DNA from: an uncultured Clostridia bacterium
GTDB lineage: Bacteria > Bacillota > Clostridia > UBA1381
Assembly (NCBI GenBank): GCA_947628155.1
Contig: CANQYQ010000005.1
Span: forward strand, 1-38,316
DNA: 38,316 nt
Direction: 5' to 3'
The notes beneath the pieces are model-generated. The model did not search any database and was not told the DNA's origin. It saw nothing but the letters and a program-made list of their open reading frames with translations. Of the stretch, positions 17,093 through 24,873 are shown piece by piece; the stretch's first letter is position 1; each line of letters starts with the position of its first letter. Both the position numbers and the translations under genes were made by a program.

Positions 17093-17124
17093 ATATTGTA
17101 TACAATATTATCGGAGGAAAAGTT

Positions 17125-19608
17125 ATGAAAAAGTTATTAAGTATGATCACGGCAGCAGCAATGCTGATCTGCGCGGTATATACCGCGCCGGTATCGGCGG
17201 ACGAAACGATTACGATATCCACGCTCGCGGAGCTTGAAGCGTTCCGCGACAGCGTAAATGAAGGCGATACGTACGAGGGCAAAATCGTTAAGCTGGCAGC
17301 CGATATTGATATGTCGGAAAAATACGGAGCGGACAAGGGATCGTGGACGCCGATAGGAACAAAATCCATGCCTTTTTCCGGTACATTTGAAGGCGATGAA
17401 CATGAAATAAAAGAGCTTTACATAAACGGTTCGGGATCGGATAAGGGTTTATTCGGCTATGTCAAATACGGAACGATTAAAAATCTCAGCGTATCCGGAG
17501 AGATTATAAGCAGCGGCGACAGCGTCGGCTCAATAGCCGGATATTGCGGAATCAGTACAATCTCCGGCTGCAAAAGCAGCTGTGCGGTATCCGGAAGATA
17601 CTATGCCGCGGGCATAATCGGCTGGGCCGCGGGCGGCTCTGTATCGAACTGCGTCAATGTCGGCACGGTTTGCGCTGAGAAGGGGTATGTTGGCGGCGTA
17701 GTCGGAGAAAGCAATCTCTCTTCATTGGAAAATTGCCGTAACTCGGGTGAAATTTCCGGCAAGGACTATTACACGGGAGGCGTGGCAGGCTGGAATAACG
17801 GGCCGATTGCGAATTGCTCTAACACAGGCAATGTAAACGGCCATTATATTACCGGCGGTATATCGGGAAATAACGGCGGCACGATCGAATACTGCTATAA
17901 TACCGGTTCGGTTTCCGCCACGAGCGGCACGACCGGCGGCATATCCGGAGACAATGACAATACCATTTCCGACTGCTACAACACCGGAACGGTTCTGGGC
18001 TTGAGCACGGTCGGCGGCATAGTGGGATATAACGGGCGCACAGTCAAAAATTGCTATAACACCGGAACGGTGTTCGGCACAAGAGATGAGGAAATTGGCG
18101 GCGTAGCGGGAAGGCACGCTATATCTGAATTTGTGAAAACCGAATTGTCAAGCTGTTACTATCTTGAAGGAGCCGCAAACGGCGGAGCTGCGGGAACAGA
18201 CGCGGAGGGTATGGCGGAGTGCATGACCTTAAGCGATTTTTCCGATATATCTAATTTCAAAAGCTGGAATTTTGAAAGCGTATGGAAAATAGACGCACTG
18301 CTCGGCAGGCCCGTTCTTCGCTCACAGCCGGAAATTACGAATATCATCGAAATATCCACGCTCGCGGAGCTTGAAGCGTTCCGCGACAGCGTAAACGAAG
18401 GCGACACGCACGAGGGCAAAACCGTTAAGCTGACAGCCGATATTGATATGTCGGAAAAATACGGCGCGGACAAGGGATCGTGGACGCCAATAGGAACGGG
18501 CAATAAAAGCTTGATGTATGAAAATCTCACGAACCCCTTTTCCGGAACATTCGACGGTCAAGGGCATAAAATAACAGGTCTTTACATACAAGGTTTAAAT
18601 GACTGTGCCGGACTGTTCGGCGGCATTGACGGAACTGTTAAAAATCTTGCTGTTGACGGCATTGTTTCAGGCGGCGAATGCATCGGCGGAATAGTCGGCG
18701 GCAATCAGGGAACTATTGAAAAATGCCGATTTTCCGGCAGCGTTTCCGGTACAGATTTTGTCGGCGGAATAGCCGGGCAGAGCATGGGTGTTCACGACAG
18801 CAATTGGAATTACTCCCACACGGAGATTGCCGACTGCTACAGCACGGCGGAAATTACCGCGTCGGGTCATGCCGCCGGCGGCATAGCGGGCAGCGGAGGC
18901 GGAAACGATACCGCAGCGCGCTGCTATAATGCGGGAAAAATAACAAGCGAAGGCGCGTCTGATTTTGCGGGAGGCGTATACGGCATCGCGGACGGCTCGG
19001 GTGTCACGGATTGCTATTATCTTGAGGGAACCGCCGACAGGGGCTTCTGCTCCGAGGGCGGCGCGGATCCCGTAAAAGCTCTTACAGCCGCGCAGCTTGC
19101 TGATAAGAGCAGCTTTGCAAATTGGGATTTTGAAAATACATGGGCAATGGACAATTCGCTCGGCAGACCGGTTTTGGCGTATGAGTTAGATTCATCCACG
19201 ACGGAAACACCGATACCAACGGAAACGCCGACAACCGAGCCTACGTTAACGCCAACTGAGCAGCCGACGATTAGGCCGACGGAGCAGCCGACAGCAGCAC
19301 CGACAACCGAGCCTACGGAAACACCGAAGCCGTATAATTATCCGTATAAAATAGTGTCGGCAAAAACCGATAACAACACTGCTGTATTCAGCATAGAAAA
19401 GTATGAATCCGCTTCGCCCGCACAGGTTATTTTTGCCGAATATGATGGCGGCGCGCTCAAACGAGTACAGATTGAAGGTATTTTGCCCAATGAAGAAGAT
19501 AATTTCACAAGGACGTTTGAATATTCCGGCGGCGATTATAAGGCGTTTATCTGGGACGCTCCCGGCACAATGACGCCTCTTGCCGAAGCGTGGGTGTATA
19601 AGGAGTAA
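17125..19608 (+). CDS. Exported GLUG-repeat protein with duplicated modules
   Basis: 827-residue secreted or surface protein, probably adhesin- or substrate-binding-like. Residues 1-26 are a signal peptide (MKKLLSMITAAAMLICAVYT.., cleavage near VSADE). Two large modules follow, each opening with a STLAELEAFRDSVNEGD segment and a W-T-P-I-G strand, then several Gly-rich GLUG motifs (GGIVGYN/GGISGNN types) that build a beta-solenoid; Cys residues recur about once per repeat. After residue about 710 comes a Thr/Pro/Glu linker (TETP/TEQPT repeats), then a beta-rich C-terminal domain ending in a KAFIWDA...PLAEAW segment. There is no LPxTG motif. The start at 17125 is chosen for GGAGGAAAAG upstream and the signal peptide. 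It is controlled by the upstream leader. Confidence 0.85.
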   Translation: MKKLLSMITAAAMLICAVYTAPVSADETITISTLAELEAFRDSVNEGDTYEGKIVKLAADIDMSEKYGADKGSWTPIGTKSMPFSGTFEGDEHEIKELYINGSGSDKGLFGYVKYGTIKNLSVSGEIISSGDSVGSIAGYCGISTISGCKSSCAVSGRYYAAGIIGWAAGGSVSNCVNVGTVCAEKGYVGGVVGESNLSSLENCRNSGEISGKDYYTGGVAGWNNGPIANCSNTGNVNGHYITGGISGNNGGTIEYCYNTGSVSATSGTTGGISGDNDNTISDCYNTGTVLGLSTVGGIVGYNGRTVKNCYNTGTVFGTRDEEIGGVAGRHAISEFVKTELSSCYYLEGAANGGAAGTDAEGMAECMTLSDFSDISNFKSWNFESVWKIDALLGRPVLRSQPEITNIIEISTLAELEAFRDSVNEGDTHEGKTVKLTADIDMSEKYGADKGSWTPIGTGNKSLMYENLTNPFSGTFDGQGHKITGLYIQGLNDCAGLFGGIDGTVKNLAVDGIVSGGECIGGIVGGNQGTIEKCRFSGSVSGTDFVGGIAGQSMGVHDSNWNYSHTEIADCYSTAEITASGHAAGGIAGSGGGNDTAARCYNAGKITSEGASDFAGGVYGIADGSGVTDCYYLEGTADRGFCSEGGADPVKALTAAQLADKSSFANWDFENTWAMDNSLGRPVLAYELDSSTTETPIPTETPTTEPTLTPTEQPTIRPTEQPTAAPTTEPTETPKPYNYPYKIVSAKTDNNTAVFSIEKYESASPAQVIFAEYDGGALKRVQIEGILPNEEDNFTRTFEYSGGDYKAFIWDAPGTMTPLAEAWVYKE
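17215..17360 (+). repeat. Direct repeat, first copy, in the GLUG protein gene
   Basis: A 146-bp stretch encoding the start of module 1 recurs at 18352-18497 with about seven substitutions, so the modules arose by a fairly recent internal duplication. Confidence 0.9.
18352..18497 (+). repeat. Direct repeat, second copy, in the GLUG protein gene
   Basis: Second copy of the 146-bp unit. Differences are mostly transitions at codon third positions, with a few replacements (for example Tyr to His, Ile to Thr, Ala to Thr). The copies lie 1137 bp apart, so recombination between them would delete one module in frame. Confidence 0.9.
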
Positions 19609-19632
19609 ACAGTTCGCAGTCGTATGCTTTTG

Positions 19633-19661
19633 GGGTACGGTCAATTTGGCTGTGCCCTTTT
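19633..19661 (+). terminator. Intrinsic terminator after the GLUG protein gene
   Basis: GGGTACGGTC pairs with GGCTGTGCCC (several G-U pairs, 5-nt loop) followed by TTTT, 25 nt after the stop codon. The remaining stretch to 19919 shows no convincing gene. Confidence 0.65.
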
Positions 19662-19919
19662 AAGCTCTCACTCGTCAGACTGCTTACGGCGGTCTTATCT
19701 TTATAGAAAAGGTATGGGTATTTTTAGGCAAATTTCTCGGTTCTTAGCTTGTAAAAATCGCTGATTTTCAAATAGAGAACACTCACATGAACCGTACGTT
19801 TGGTGCGCTTTTGTCGTTAGATTTCCATTTTCACGGCTCTTGACCGTTATGACGATTTTTTTCGCGCACATTTTAAAACGCATTTTCGCGGGTAGGAATA
19901 GAAACATATTTCAATTAGG

Positions 19920-20690
19920 TTATTCCTTCCGCGCGATAAAGAAAAATCTTCGAAATCTGAATATATACTCCCCATTTTTCTGTTTTGCGTAAACCTCGGC
20001 GGCGCGGGCGATTATTTGCGCCTCAAGCTCCGCGGCGTTTTTCTCGTCCAAAACACTGAGATACGGACGCAGATTTGTTCCCTTTATCCATTCGACCATC
20101 GCCTTTACGGAAGGCATACGATGATAATATACCGTTTCCCAAATGTCAAAATCATTTGTGCACGAAGCGAGTATATCAAAATATTCCTCCGGCGGCAGGG
20201 TGGAGATGGTTCTGATTTCCTTACCGGCAAATCCCCGGCGCGGGTCGGATAAGATCTCATTTTCAACTACAAACAGCGGCTCTTTATAATTCATCGGTAT
20301 TTGCACAGCCAGTACGCCGTCGTCATTCAGCTTGCCGAACAGCACGGGAATCAGTGCCCTATGGTCGGGAACCCATTGCAGGCAGGCGTTAGAGAATATC
20401 ACATCATAGCTCTCCAAATTTTCCATATCCGCCGCAATGTCACATAATTTAAATTCCATATCCGGACATGACGCTTTCGCTTTTTCTATCATCTCCGGCG
20501 AACTGTCTATTCCGACAACGCGAGCCGTAGGAAATGTATTTTTCAGCACGGCCGTACTGTTTCCCGGACCGCAGCCGACGTCAAGAACCGTGCGCGGATT
20601 TTTACCGGCGATTCTTTTCGCAAGGTCAATCGCAGGCTGTGTCCGCTGATTTTTAAATTTTAAGTATTGTTCTGAATCCCATTCAGACAT
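19920..20690 (-). CDS. tam: Trans-aconitate 2-methyltransferase-like SAM methyltransferase
   Basis: 256 residues. The N-terminal segment WDSEQYLKFKNQRTQPAIDL, the SAM-binding motif VLDVGCGPGNST (about residues 35-46) and the FSNACLQWVPDH segment match the Tam family, which methylates trans-aconitate, an inhibitor of aconitase. A related class I methyltransferase of another acid is the alternative. The product is cytosolic and full length. It is monocistronic with a TTGTAA-N17-TATAAT promoter (extended TGC before the -10); the start at 20690 has GAGGGG upstream. A link to the citrate synthase 15 kb away is possible but there is no operon evidence. Confidence 0.85.
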   Translation of the reverse strand: MSEWDSEQYLKFKNQRTQPAIDLAKRIAGKNPRTVLDVGCGPGNSTAVLKNTFPTARVVGIDSSPEMIEKAKASCPDMEFKLCDIAADMENLESYDVIFSNACLQWVPDHRALIPVLFGKLNDDGVLAVQIPMNYKEPLFVVENEILSDPRRGFAGKEIRTISTLPPEEYFDILASCTNDFDIWETVYYHRMPSVKAMVEWIKGTNLRPYLSVLDEKNAAELEAQIIARAAEVYAKQKNGEYIFRFRRFFFIARKE

Positions 20691-20727
20691 AAAATTCCCC
20701 TCACATAGCTGATTAATTTTATTTAAT

Positions 20728-20756
20728 ATTATAGCACAGTTTCAGTGAAATTACAA
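20728..20756 (-). promoter_or_regulatory. Predicted promoter of tam
   Basis: Minus-strand TTGTAA, 17-nt spacer, TATAAT with an extended TGC immediately before the -10. Confidence 0.65.
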
Positions 20757-20777
20757 TATGAAACAAGTTATTTCCTC

Positions 20778-20818
20778 AAAAGCCGCAAGGAAAAACATGC
20801 TTCCCCGCGGCTTTTTTT
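20778..20818. terminator. Intrinsic terminator between tam and the hydrogenase gene
   Basis: AAAAGCCGC/GCGGCTTTT outer stem with an inner GGAA/TTCC pair. It is followed by T7 on the plus strand and TTTT on the minus strand. It can end the minus-strand hydrogenase transcript; the better T-run points the other way. Confidence 0.7.
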
Positions 20819-20885
20819 CGTTTTAACAACAAAACAACAGAAAAAAATTTTATTCTAATTACATTAGGCTTTACTGTTTTATCTC

Positions 20886-20908
20886 ACGCCGCTCTACGGC
20901 GGTTTTTT
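20886..20908 (+). terminator. Second hairpin with T6 on the plus strand
   Basis: CGCCG/CGGCG stem with a 5-nt loop and TTTTTT on the plus strand, ending 4 nt from the stop of the minus-strand hydrogenase gene. No plus-strand gene is seen before it. On the minus strand the U-run is missing. Confidence 0.45.
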
Positions 20909-20911
20909 GTA

Positions 20912-22399
20912 TTACTCATCAACGAATTTGCCCCTTGTCATATTTGTGTCGATAAATTCCTGATTCGTAAGCATTTCGGTAATATTATCCTCGTCTCTGC
21001 CCTTGATCTTCTTCATGCGCGCCATTCTAAGCTGCTGAAGAGTATTGATCGAACCGGGGCCGGCAATACAGCCGCCCTCACAGGCCATGCCCTCGATAAT
21101 GTCCTCCTTAAGCTTACCGGCCTTGAGCATCGCGAGCGCAATTTTACATTCGGCCACGCCGCTGCACGGCTTTGCCGCGAGCTCGTCTTCACAGCCCAAT
21201 TCCTTCGCCGCCTTTAAAACCGCCTCGCTTACGCCCTGCGTTCCGGAAAAACGGCGGCCGAACGATGTCGCGAACGTCTCATCCTCCTCACATTCGCAAG
21301 GGTCAATGCGCCGCGAATCGAGCAGTGCGTTCAATTCCTCAAACGTCATGACCGCATCCGGCGCGGTCTCCGGCTCAAACGTCGCCTCAGCCTTTTTCGC
21401 AATACACGGGCCTATAAACACAATTTTCGCATCCGGATCACGGCCGCGCAGCCAGCGGACCACCGCGCCCATAGGCGACAGCGTCTTTGACATCTTCTCC
21501 GCCAATTCGGGATAATGCATTCTGATAAGCGCGACAAATGCCGGGCAGCATGACGTTGTCATCTTCTCGCCGGCCTCTTTGTGTTCGATAAGCTCCTTTG
21601 CCTCGTTATACGCTACCGCGTCGCCGCCAAGCGCTACCTCGTGCACCTCGTCAAAGCCGAGTATTTTAAGCGCGGTCGCCAATCTTCCTATGGTAGCCTG
21701 CGGCCCGAACTGACCCTCGGCGGCCGGGGCGGGAATAGCTATGGTCTTTTTATCCGATTTTATGTAATCTATAACCCTTAAAATCTGAGACATATCCGAT
21801 ATCGCGCCGAACGGACACGCCTGCGCGCAATGGCCGCAGCAGATGCATTTTGAGTCGTCTATGACCGCGAGCTTTTCCTCGTTCATTGAAATCGCGCCCA
21901 CGTCGCAGCTCCGCTTGCACGGCCGCACAAGGTCGGCTATAGCGTGATACGGGCACGCGTCCGCACAGCGTCCGCATTCGCGGCATTTCGACTGATCTAT
22001 ATGCGCGCCTTGGGGACTTATCATAATCGCGCCGAACGGACACGCCTTCTTACAGCTTTTTTCCATGCAGTTCTGGCAGTTTTCCGTAACGTGAAAACGA
22101 TTGATCGGGCAGCCCTCACACGCGGCGGGAATTACGTGGATCATCTTATCCGAACGCATTTTGATATGCTCCGCGTTTTCCATCGGCAGCGGAGGCCTGT
22201 TCATCGCCAGCCTTATACGCTGCCTGATAATTTCTCTTTCCTTGTACACGCAGCAGCGGTAGCGCGGCGTGGTATTAGGAATAAGCTTGTACGGAATATT
22301 AATTAACGTTTCCTGCGTAAGAGTATCGTTAAAAGCGTTTTCCGCGACCTCGCGGAGTACCTCGTACTTGATCTGCTTTGTCGCTGTATCTCTCTCCAT
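20912..22399 (-). CDS. Monomeric [FeFe] hydrogenase (group B-like)
   Basis: Predicted cytosolic ferredoxin-linked hydrogenase. From the ATG at 22399 (AAAGGGGG site upstream) it has 495 residues. An N-terminal region of about 80 residues is followed by a Cys-rich electron-transfer region (residues 94-200) with several 4Fe-4S motifs of CxxCxxC...CP type. The H-cluster domain has L1 TSCCP (282-286), L2 PCIAKKAE (331-338) and L3 EGMACEGGC (436-444). All cluster-binding cysteines appear present. The replaced L2 opening (GPC in place of the usual MPC) and the N-terminal architecture suggest the poorly understood group B clade; a sensory role is the alternative. No HydEFG maturases lie in this window. 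Confidence 0.88.
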   Translation of the reverse strand: MERDTATKQIKYEVLREVAENAFNDTLTQETLINIPYKLIPNTTPRYRCCVYKEREIIRQRIRLAMNRPPLPMENAEHIKMRSDKMIHVIPAACEGCPINRFHVTENCQNCMEKSCKKACPFGAIMISPQGAHIDQSKCRECGRCADACPYHAIADLVRPCKRSCDVGAISMNEEKLAVIDDSKCICCGHCAQACPFGAISDMSQILRVIDYIKSDKKTIAIPAPAAEGQFGPQATIGRLATALKILGFDEVHEVALGGDAVAYNEAKELIEHKEAGEKMTTSCCPAFVALIRMHYPELAEKMSKTLSPMGAVVRWLRGRDPDAKIVFIGPCIAKKAEATFEPETAPDAVMTFEELNALLDSRRIDPCECEEDETFATSFGRRFSGTQGVSEAVLKAAKELGCEDELAAKPCSGVAECKIALAMLKAGKLKEDIIEGMACEGGCIAGPGSINTLQQLRMARMKKIKGRDEDNITEMLTNQEFIDTNMTRGKFVDE

Positions 22400-22440
22400 A
22401 AAAAATCCCCCTTTGTTTCCATATATAACTCTCTGATTTA

Positions 22441-22469
22441 AATATACACCAATTTTCACAAAAAGTCAA
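22441..22469 (-). promoter_or_regulatory. Predicted sigma-A promoter of the hydrogenase gene
   Basis: Minus-strand TTGACT, 17-nt spacer, TATATT, about 40 nt before the chosen ATG. It overlaps the ATG at 22459 that would give a longer product, which supports the shorter start. Confidence 0.75.
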
Positions 22470-22513
22470 CGAAAAAAGGAAGAAAATGATAACTTTTCAA
22501 CAAATTTTCCTTA

Positions 22514-23560
22514 TTATATCACGTCTGCTACGCAAAATACAGGCTGCTCTCCAAACTCCGATTCATATACAAATCTTGCAGCCTTTATTACCTCGTCGCA
22601 CATATCTTCATCCGCGACCGCAATTACGCCCTGCTCAAACATCCTCGCGCCTATAACGCCCTCCGACCGAGTCAGTTCATCCGCGAGAACCACGCGCTCA
22701 TCCTTCTGCGCGCATATGCGGCGCTGTGAATAATACGACTCGTTCATCAGCCTCGCAAACGCTTTTATATCACATCTCGTAAGCGCTTTGATTCCGTCGC
22801 TCACACGCCTGCACTCATCCGTAAGATGCTTTGCCGCAAGCCGTATCTCCTTTGGACGCAGTCTCGGCGCGGCGACGTCAAGCATCTGCGGCGATACGTC
22901 CGCGAAGGACGTTATATGCGGATACAGTTCTTTGATATTCATATATGCCCTGTCCGCGACCTTCGGTTTTACGGGCGGCGCGTTTTTCTTTGGCGCCGAT
23001 ATGATGAGCTTATACCCTGTCATCGGCAGCGGCAGTCTGCGCGCCGCCGCGTTATACGCGTACACCGCGTACCCCTTATCCGACGCAAAGACCGTGAGGT
23101 ATTCGTTCAGCCGGCCCTTCTGCGAACACAGCGCAGCGCATAATTCATCGCGTGGTTTTCCGTATTTTGACAGCTCCAAAACCGTGTGCGCGATTGCCGC
23201 GGTATACGGTGTTTCGATGTTAAAGCACTCAGGGATCGCATTATCGCTTAGGATCTGCATTCCGTTTATCCCGCGCGCGCGGGATAAAAATACCGAAACA
23301 GTATCCGTCCCCATACCGCCGTTAATTGGATAAGAACGGCACGCGTCAGTTTCCGTGGACGTAATAACTACGGTTCCCGACCCGATCCTGCGCGCCGCCG
23401 CGCGAACGCTCATTGACGCGGCGCATCCGATCGACGGCATATGCTCCGTGTTGATATATCCCAAAAGCGAACACGGCAGACCGGCGCGCGCAAATGTCAC
23501 AATACCGCTTTCACCTGTAAATCGTTTATAAAAATGCGCCTTTAGTTCAGCCGCGTTCAT
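22514..23560 (-). CDS. Degenerate galactokinase-like (GHMP fold) protein
   Basis: 348 residues from the ATG at 23560, which has GGGAGG 8 nt upstream; the frame is open to 23650. Segment order matches galactokinase. ELKAHFYKRF aligns with the usual N-terminal ELKxxF. GLPCSLLGYINTEHM sits where the substrate signature GRVNLIGEHTDYN should be. AFARLMNESYYSQRR then SEGVIGARM sits where AFGxLMxxSHxSLR and the GxxGxRMTGGGFGG motif should be. The sugar-binding signature, the P-loop-like GSGLSSSA and the GGGFGG motif are all lost, so galactokinase activity is very unlikely. The reading frame is intact and well supplied with a ribosome binding site, so it may be a pseudoenzyme or sensor rather than a decaying gene. 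Confidence 0.6.
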   Translation of the reverse strand: MNAAELKAHFYKRFTGESGIVTFARAGLPCSLLGYINTEHMPSIGCAASMSVRAAARRIGSGTVVITSTETDACRSYPINGGMGTDTVSVFLSRARGINGMQILSDNAIPECFNIETPYTAAIAHTVLELSKYGKPRDELCAALCSQKGRLNEYLTVFASDKGYAVYAYNAAARRLPLPMTGYKLIISAPKKNAPPVKPKVADRAYMNIKELYPHITSFADVSPQMLDVAAPRLRPKEIRLAAKHLTDECRRVSDGIKALTRCDIKAFARLMNESYYSQRRICAQKDERVVLADELTRSEGVIGARMFEQGVIAVADEDMCDEVIKAARFVYESEFGEQPVFCVADVI

Positions 23561-23776
23561 TGCCATTACCTCCCGATTCGAGTATTCACTTAAAGCTTTC
23601 CCGTATCGGGCGGAAATTATCACATCCGCGCCCATTTTTTTAGTGTTCACATAAAATAGATTTGCATCTCAGACAAGGCGAACATCCGCGGTCTTACTGA
23701 CGTAAGTCAAGGAGCTTTAACAAAGTATAGGCAAAATTTTGCCGAAAAGACGCGATTTTATTTGAACGCGCTCCGT
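23561..23776. other. Intergenic stretch with palindrome and small inverted repeats
   Basis: No gene is supported here apart from the possible N-terminal extension of the galactokinase-like frame (to 23650). It holds a perfect 14-bp palindrome GGCAAAATTTTGCC (23730-23743) and a CTTAC/GTAAG hairpin just before it. The density of short symmetric elements resembles a dispersed intergenic repeat, but only one copy is in the window. Confidence 0.4.
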
Positions 23777-24862
23777 TTATATGTGTGAAATATCCTCGTC
23801 GATATCAGCCGGAACGCCGCCCACGCCGAGCGTTTTAAGCCGCTCAAATTCCTGCGCGTTCGTCTCGAACGGCGCATTTGGGTCGGGTTCGATTTCCTCG
23901 ATCTCCGTTCTGTCCGCGAGCACCTTGTCAGACAGTCCTTCAATTCCCGCCTTGGCAATAAGTCCCGCGCAAAGCCGCGCGGCTATCCCGCCGCCCAAAT
24001 CGTTAGTGTGCGTATAATCCTGCTCCGCGCCGTCGTGACGGAAATATTTTTTCGACGTGTAAAGCCCGAGCGGTTCGAAAAAGTCCGTCGTCGCCGTCCA
24101 CATATCAATAAACGGCACGTTAAATTCCTCCGCGACCCGCTCCGCCGCGTCGCGGTAATCACCCAACAGGTTGAATATTTTTCCGTTACTGCCAAAAATT
24201 ATACGGTTTATCGGCGAATTGACAATCGGCTTAGCGCCTTTATCGAGCGCGTATTTTACAAAATACCGCAGGCCGTCGGCATATCCGCCGAACGCGTCAA
24301 GCTCGGGAAGCTTTTGGTCGTTGTGACCAAATTCCATCATCAGGAAATCGCCCGCTTTGATTTTGTCCTTTATCGCGTTAAAATGCACCGCCTTTGTTTC
24401 CGCGCTTGTCGCGCCGGACTCGGCGTGGTTTGACACCGCTATCTCTTCCGACAGCAGCAAAGGCATTACCTGACCCCAGCCGCAGTACGTCTTTTCGGGG
24501 TCATAGGGGTATTCGGCAGGCTGGTCGGTCACGGTGGAGTCGCCTATGATCCACAGCGTCGGCACATCTACGGGCGATATTGCCGACGTCACCGTAATAT
24601 CGCCGTCGCACGCGATATAAATTTCAACGCCGTCAACCTTGTGCGCCGCGTCACGGCGGATATAGTCGCATACGTTTACGATAAATTTGATCTCCCTCTT
24701 CTCCCCCGCGCGCATTTCTATATCCTCCGCCATAAAACGGCGGTTCTGCGAATATACGGTCAAGGATGTGTCCGAATGCGCCGTTATATCGAGAGTAACC
24801 TCGTAATTACCGTTAGGAACGGTGGATTTTATTTCAAGCGGCTGATGTTTATATTTTATCAT
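23777..24862 (-). CDS. CE12-type rhamnogalacturonan acetylesterase (SGNH hydrolase)
   Basis: Predicted to remove acetyl groups from rhamnogalacturonan so that other pectinolytic enzymes can act. The 361-residue protein has an N-terminal beta domain (about 1-100), then the SGNH blocks: GDST with nucleophile Ser109, SGAT (149-152), GHND (179-182) and D-Y-T-H (Asp282/His285). The GHNDQK and HTND segments are typical of CE12 (RhgT/YesT type). No signal peptide, so it probably acts on imported oligomers. The start at 24862 is only 11 nt after the fbp stop and has GGAG upstream, so it is likely co-transcribed with fbp. The C-terminal 50 residues are acidic and unassigned. Confidence 0.88.
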   Translation of the reverse strand: MIKYKHQPLEIKSTVPNGNYEVTLDITAHSDTSLTVYSQNRRFMAEDIEMRAGEKREIKFIVNVCDYIRRDAAHKVDGVEIYIACDGDITVTSAISPVDVPTLWIIGDSTVTDQPAEYPYDPEKTYCGWGQVMPLLLSEEIAVSNHAESGATSAETKAVHFNAIKDKIKAGDFLMMEFGHNDQKLPELDAFGGYADGLRYFVKYALDKGAKPIVNSPINRIIFGSNGKIFNLLGDYRDAAERVAEEFNVPFIDMWTATTDFFEPLGLYTSKKYFRHDGAEQDYTHTNDLGGGIAARLCAGLIAKAGIEGLSDKVLADRTEIEEIEPDPNAPFETNAQEFERLKTLGVGGVPADIDEDISHI

Positions 24863-24873
24863 CTTTGTCTCCT

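Noticed and set aside
19701-19907. 68-codon minus-strand frame between the GLUG protein and tam
   Set aside because: No ribosome binding site, no family resemblance and low-complexity basic sequence; treated as intergenic.
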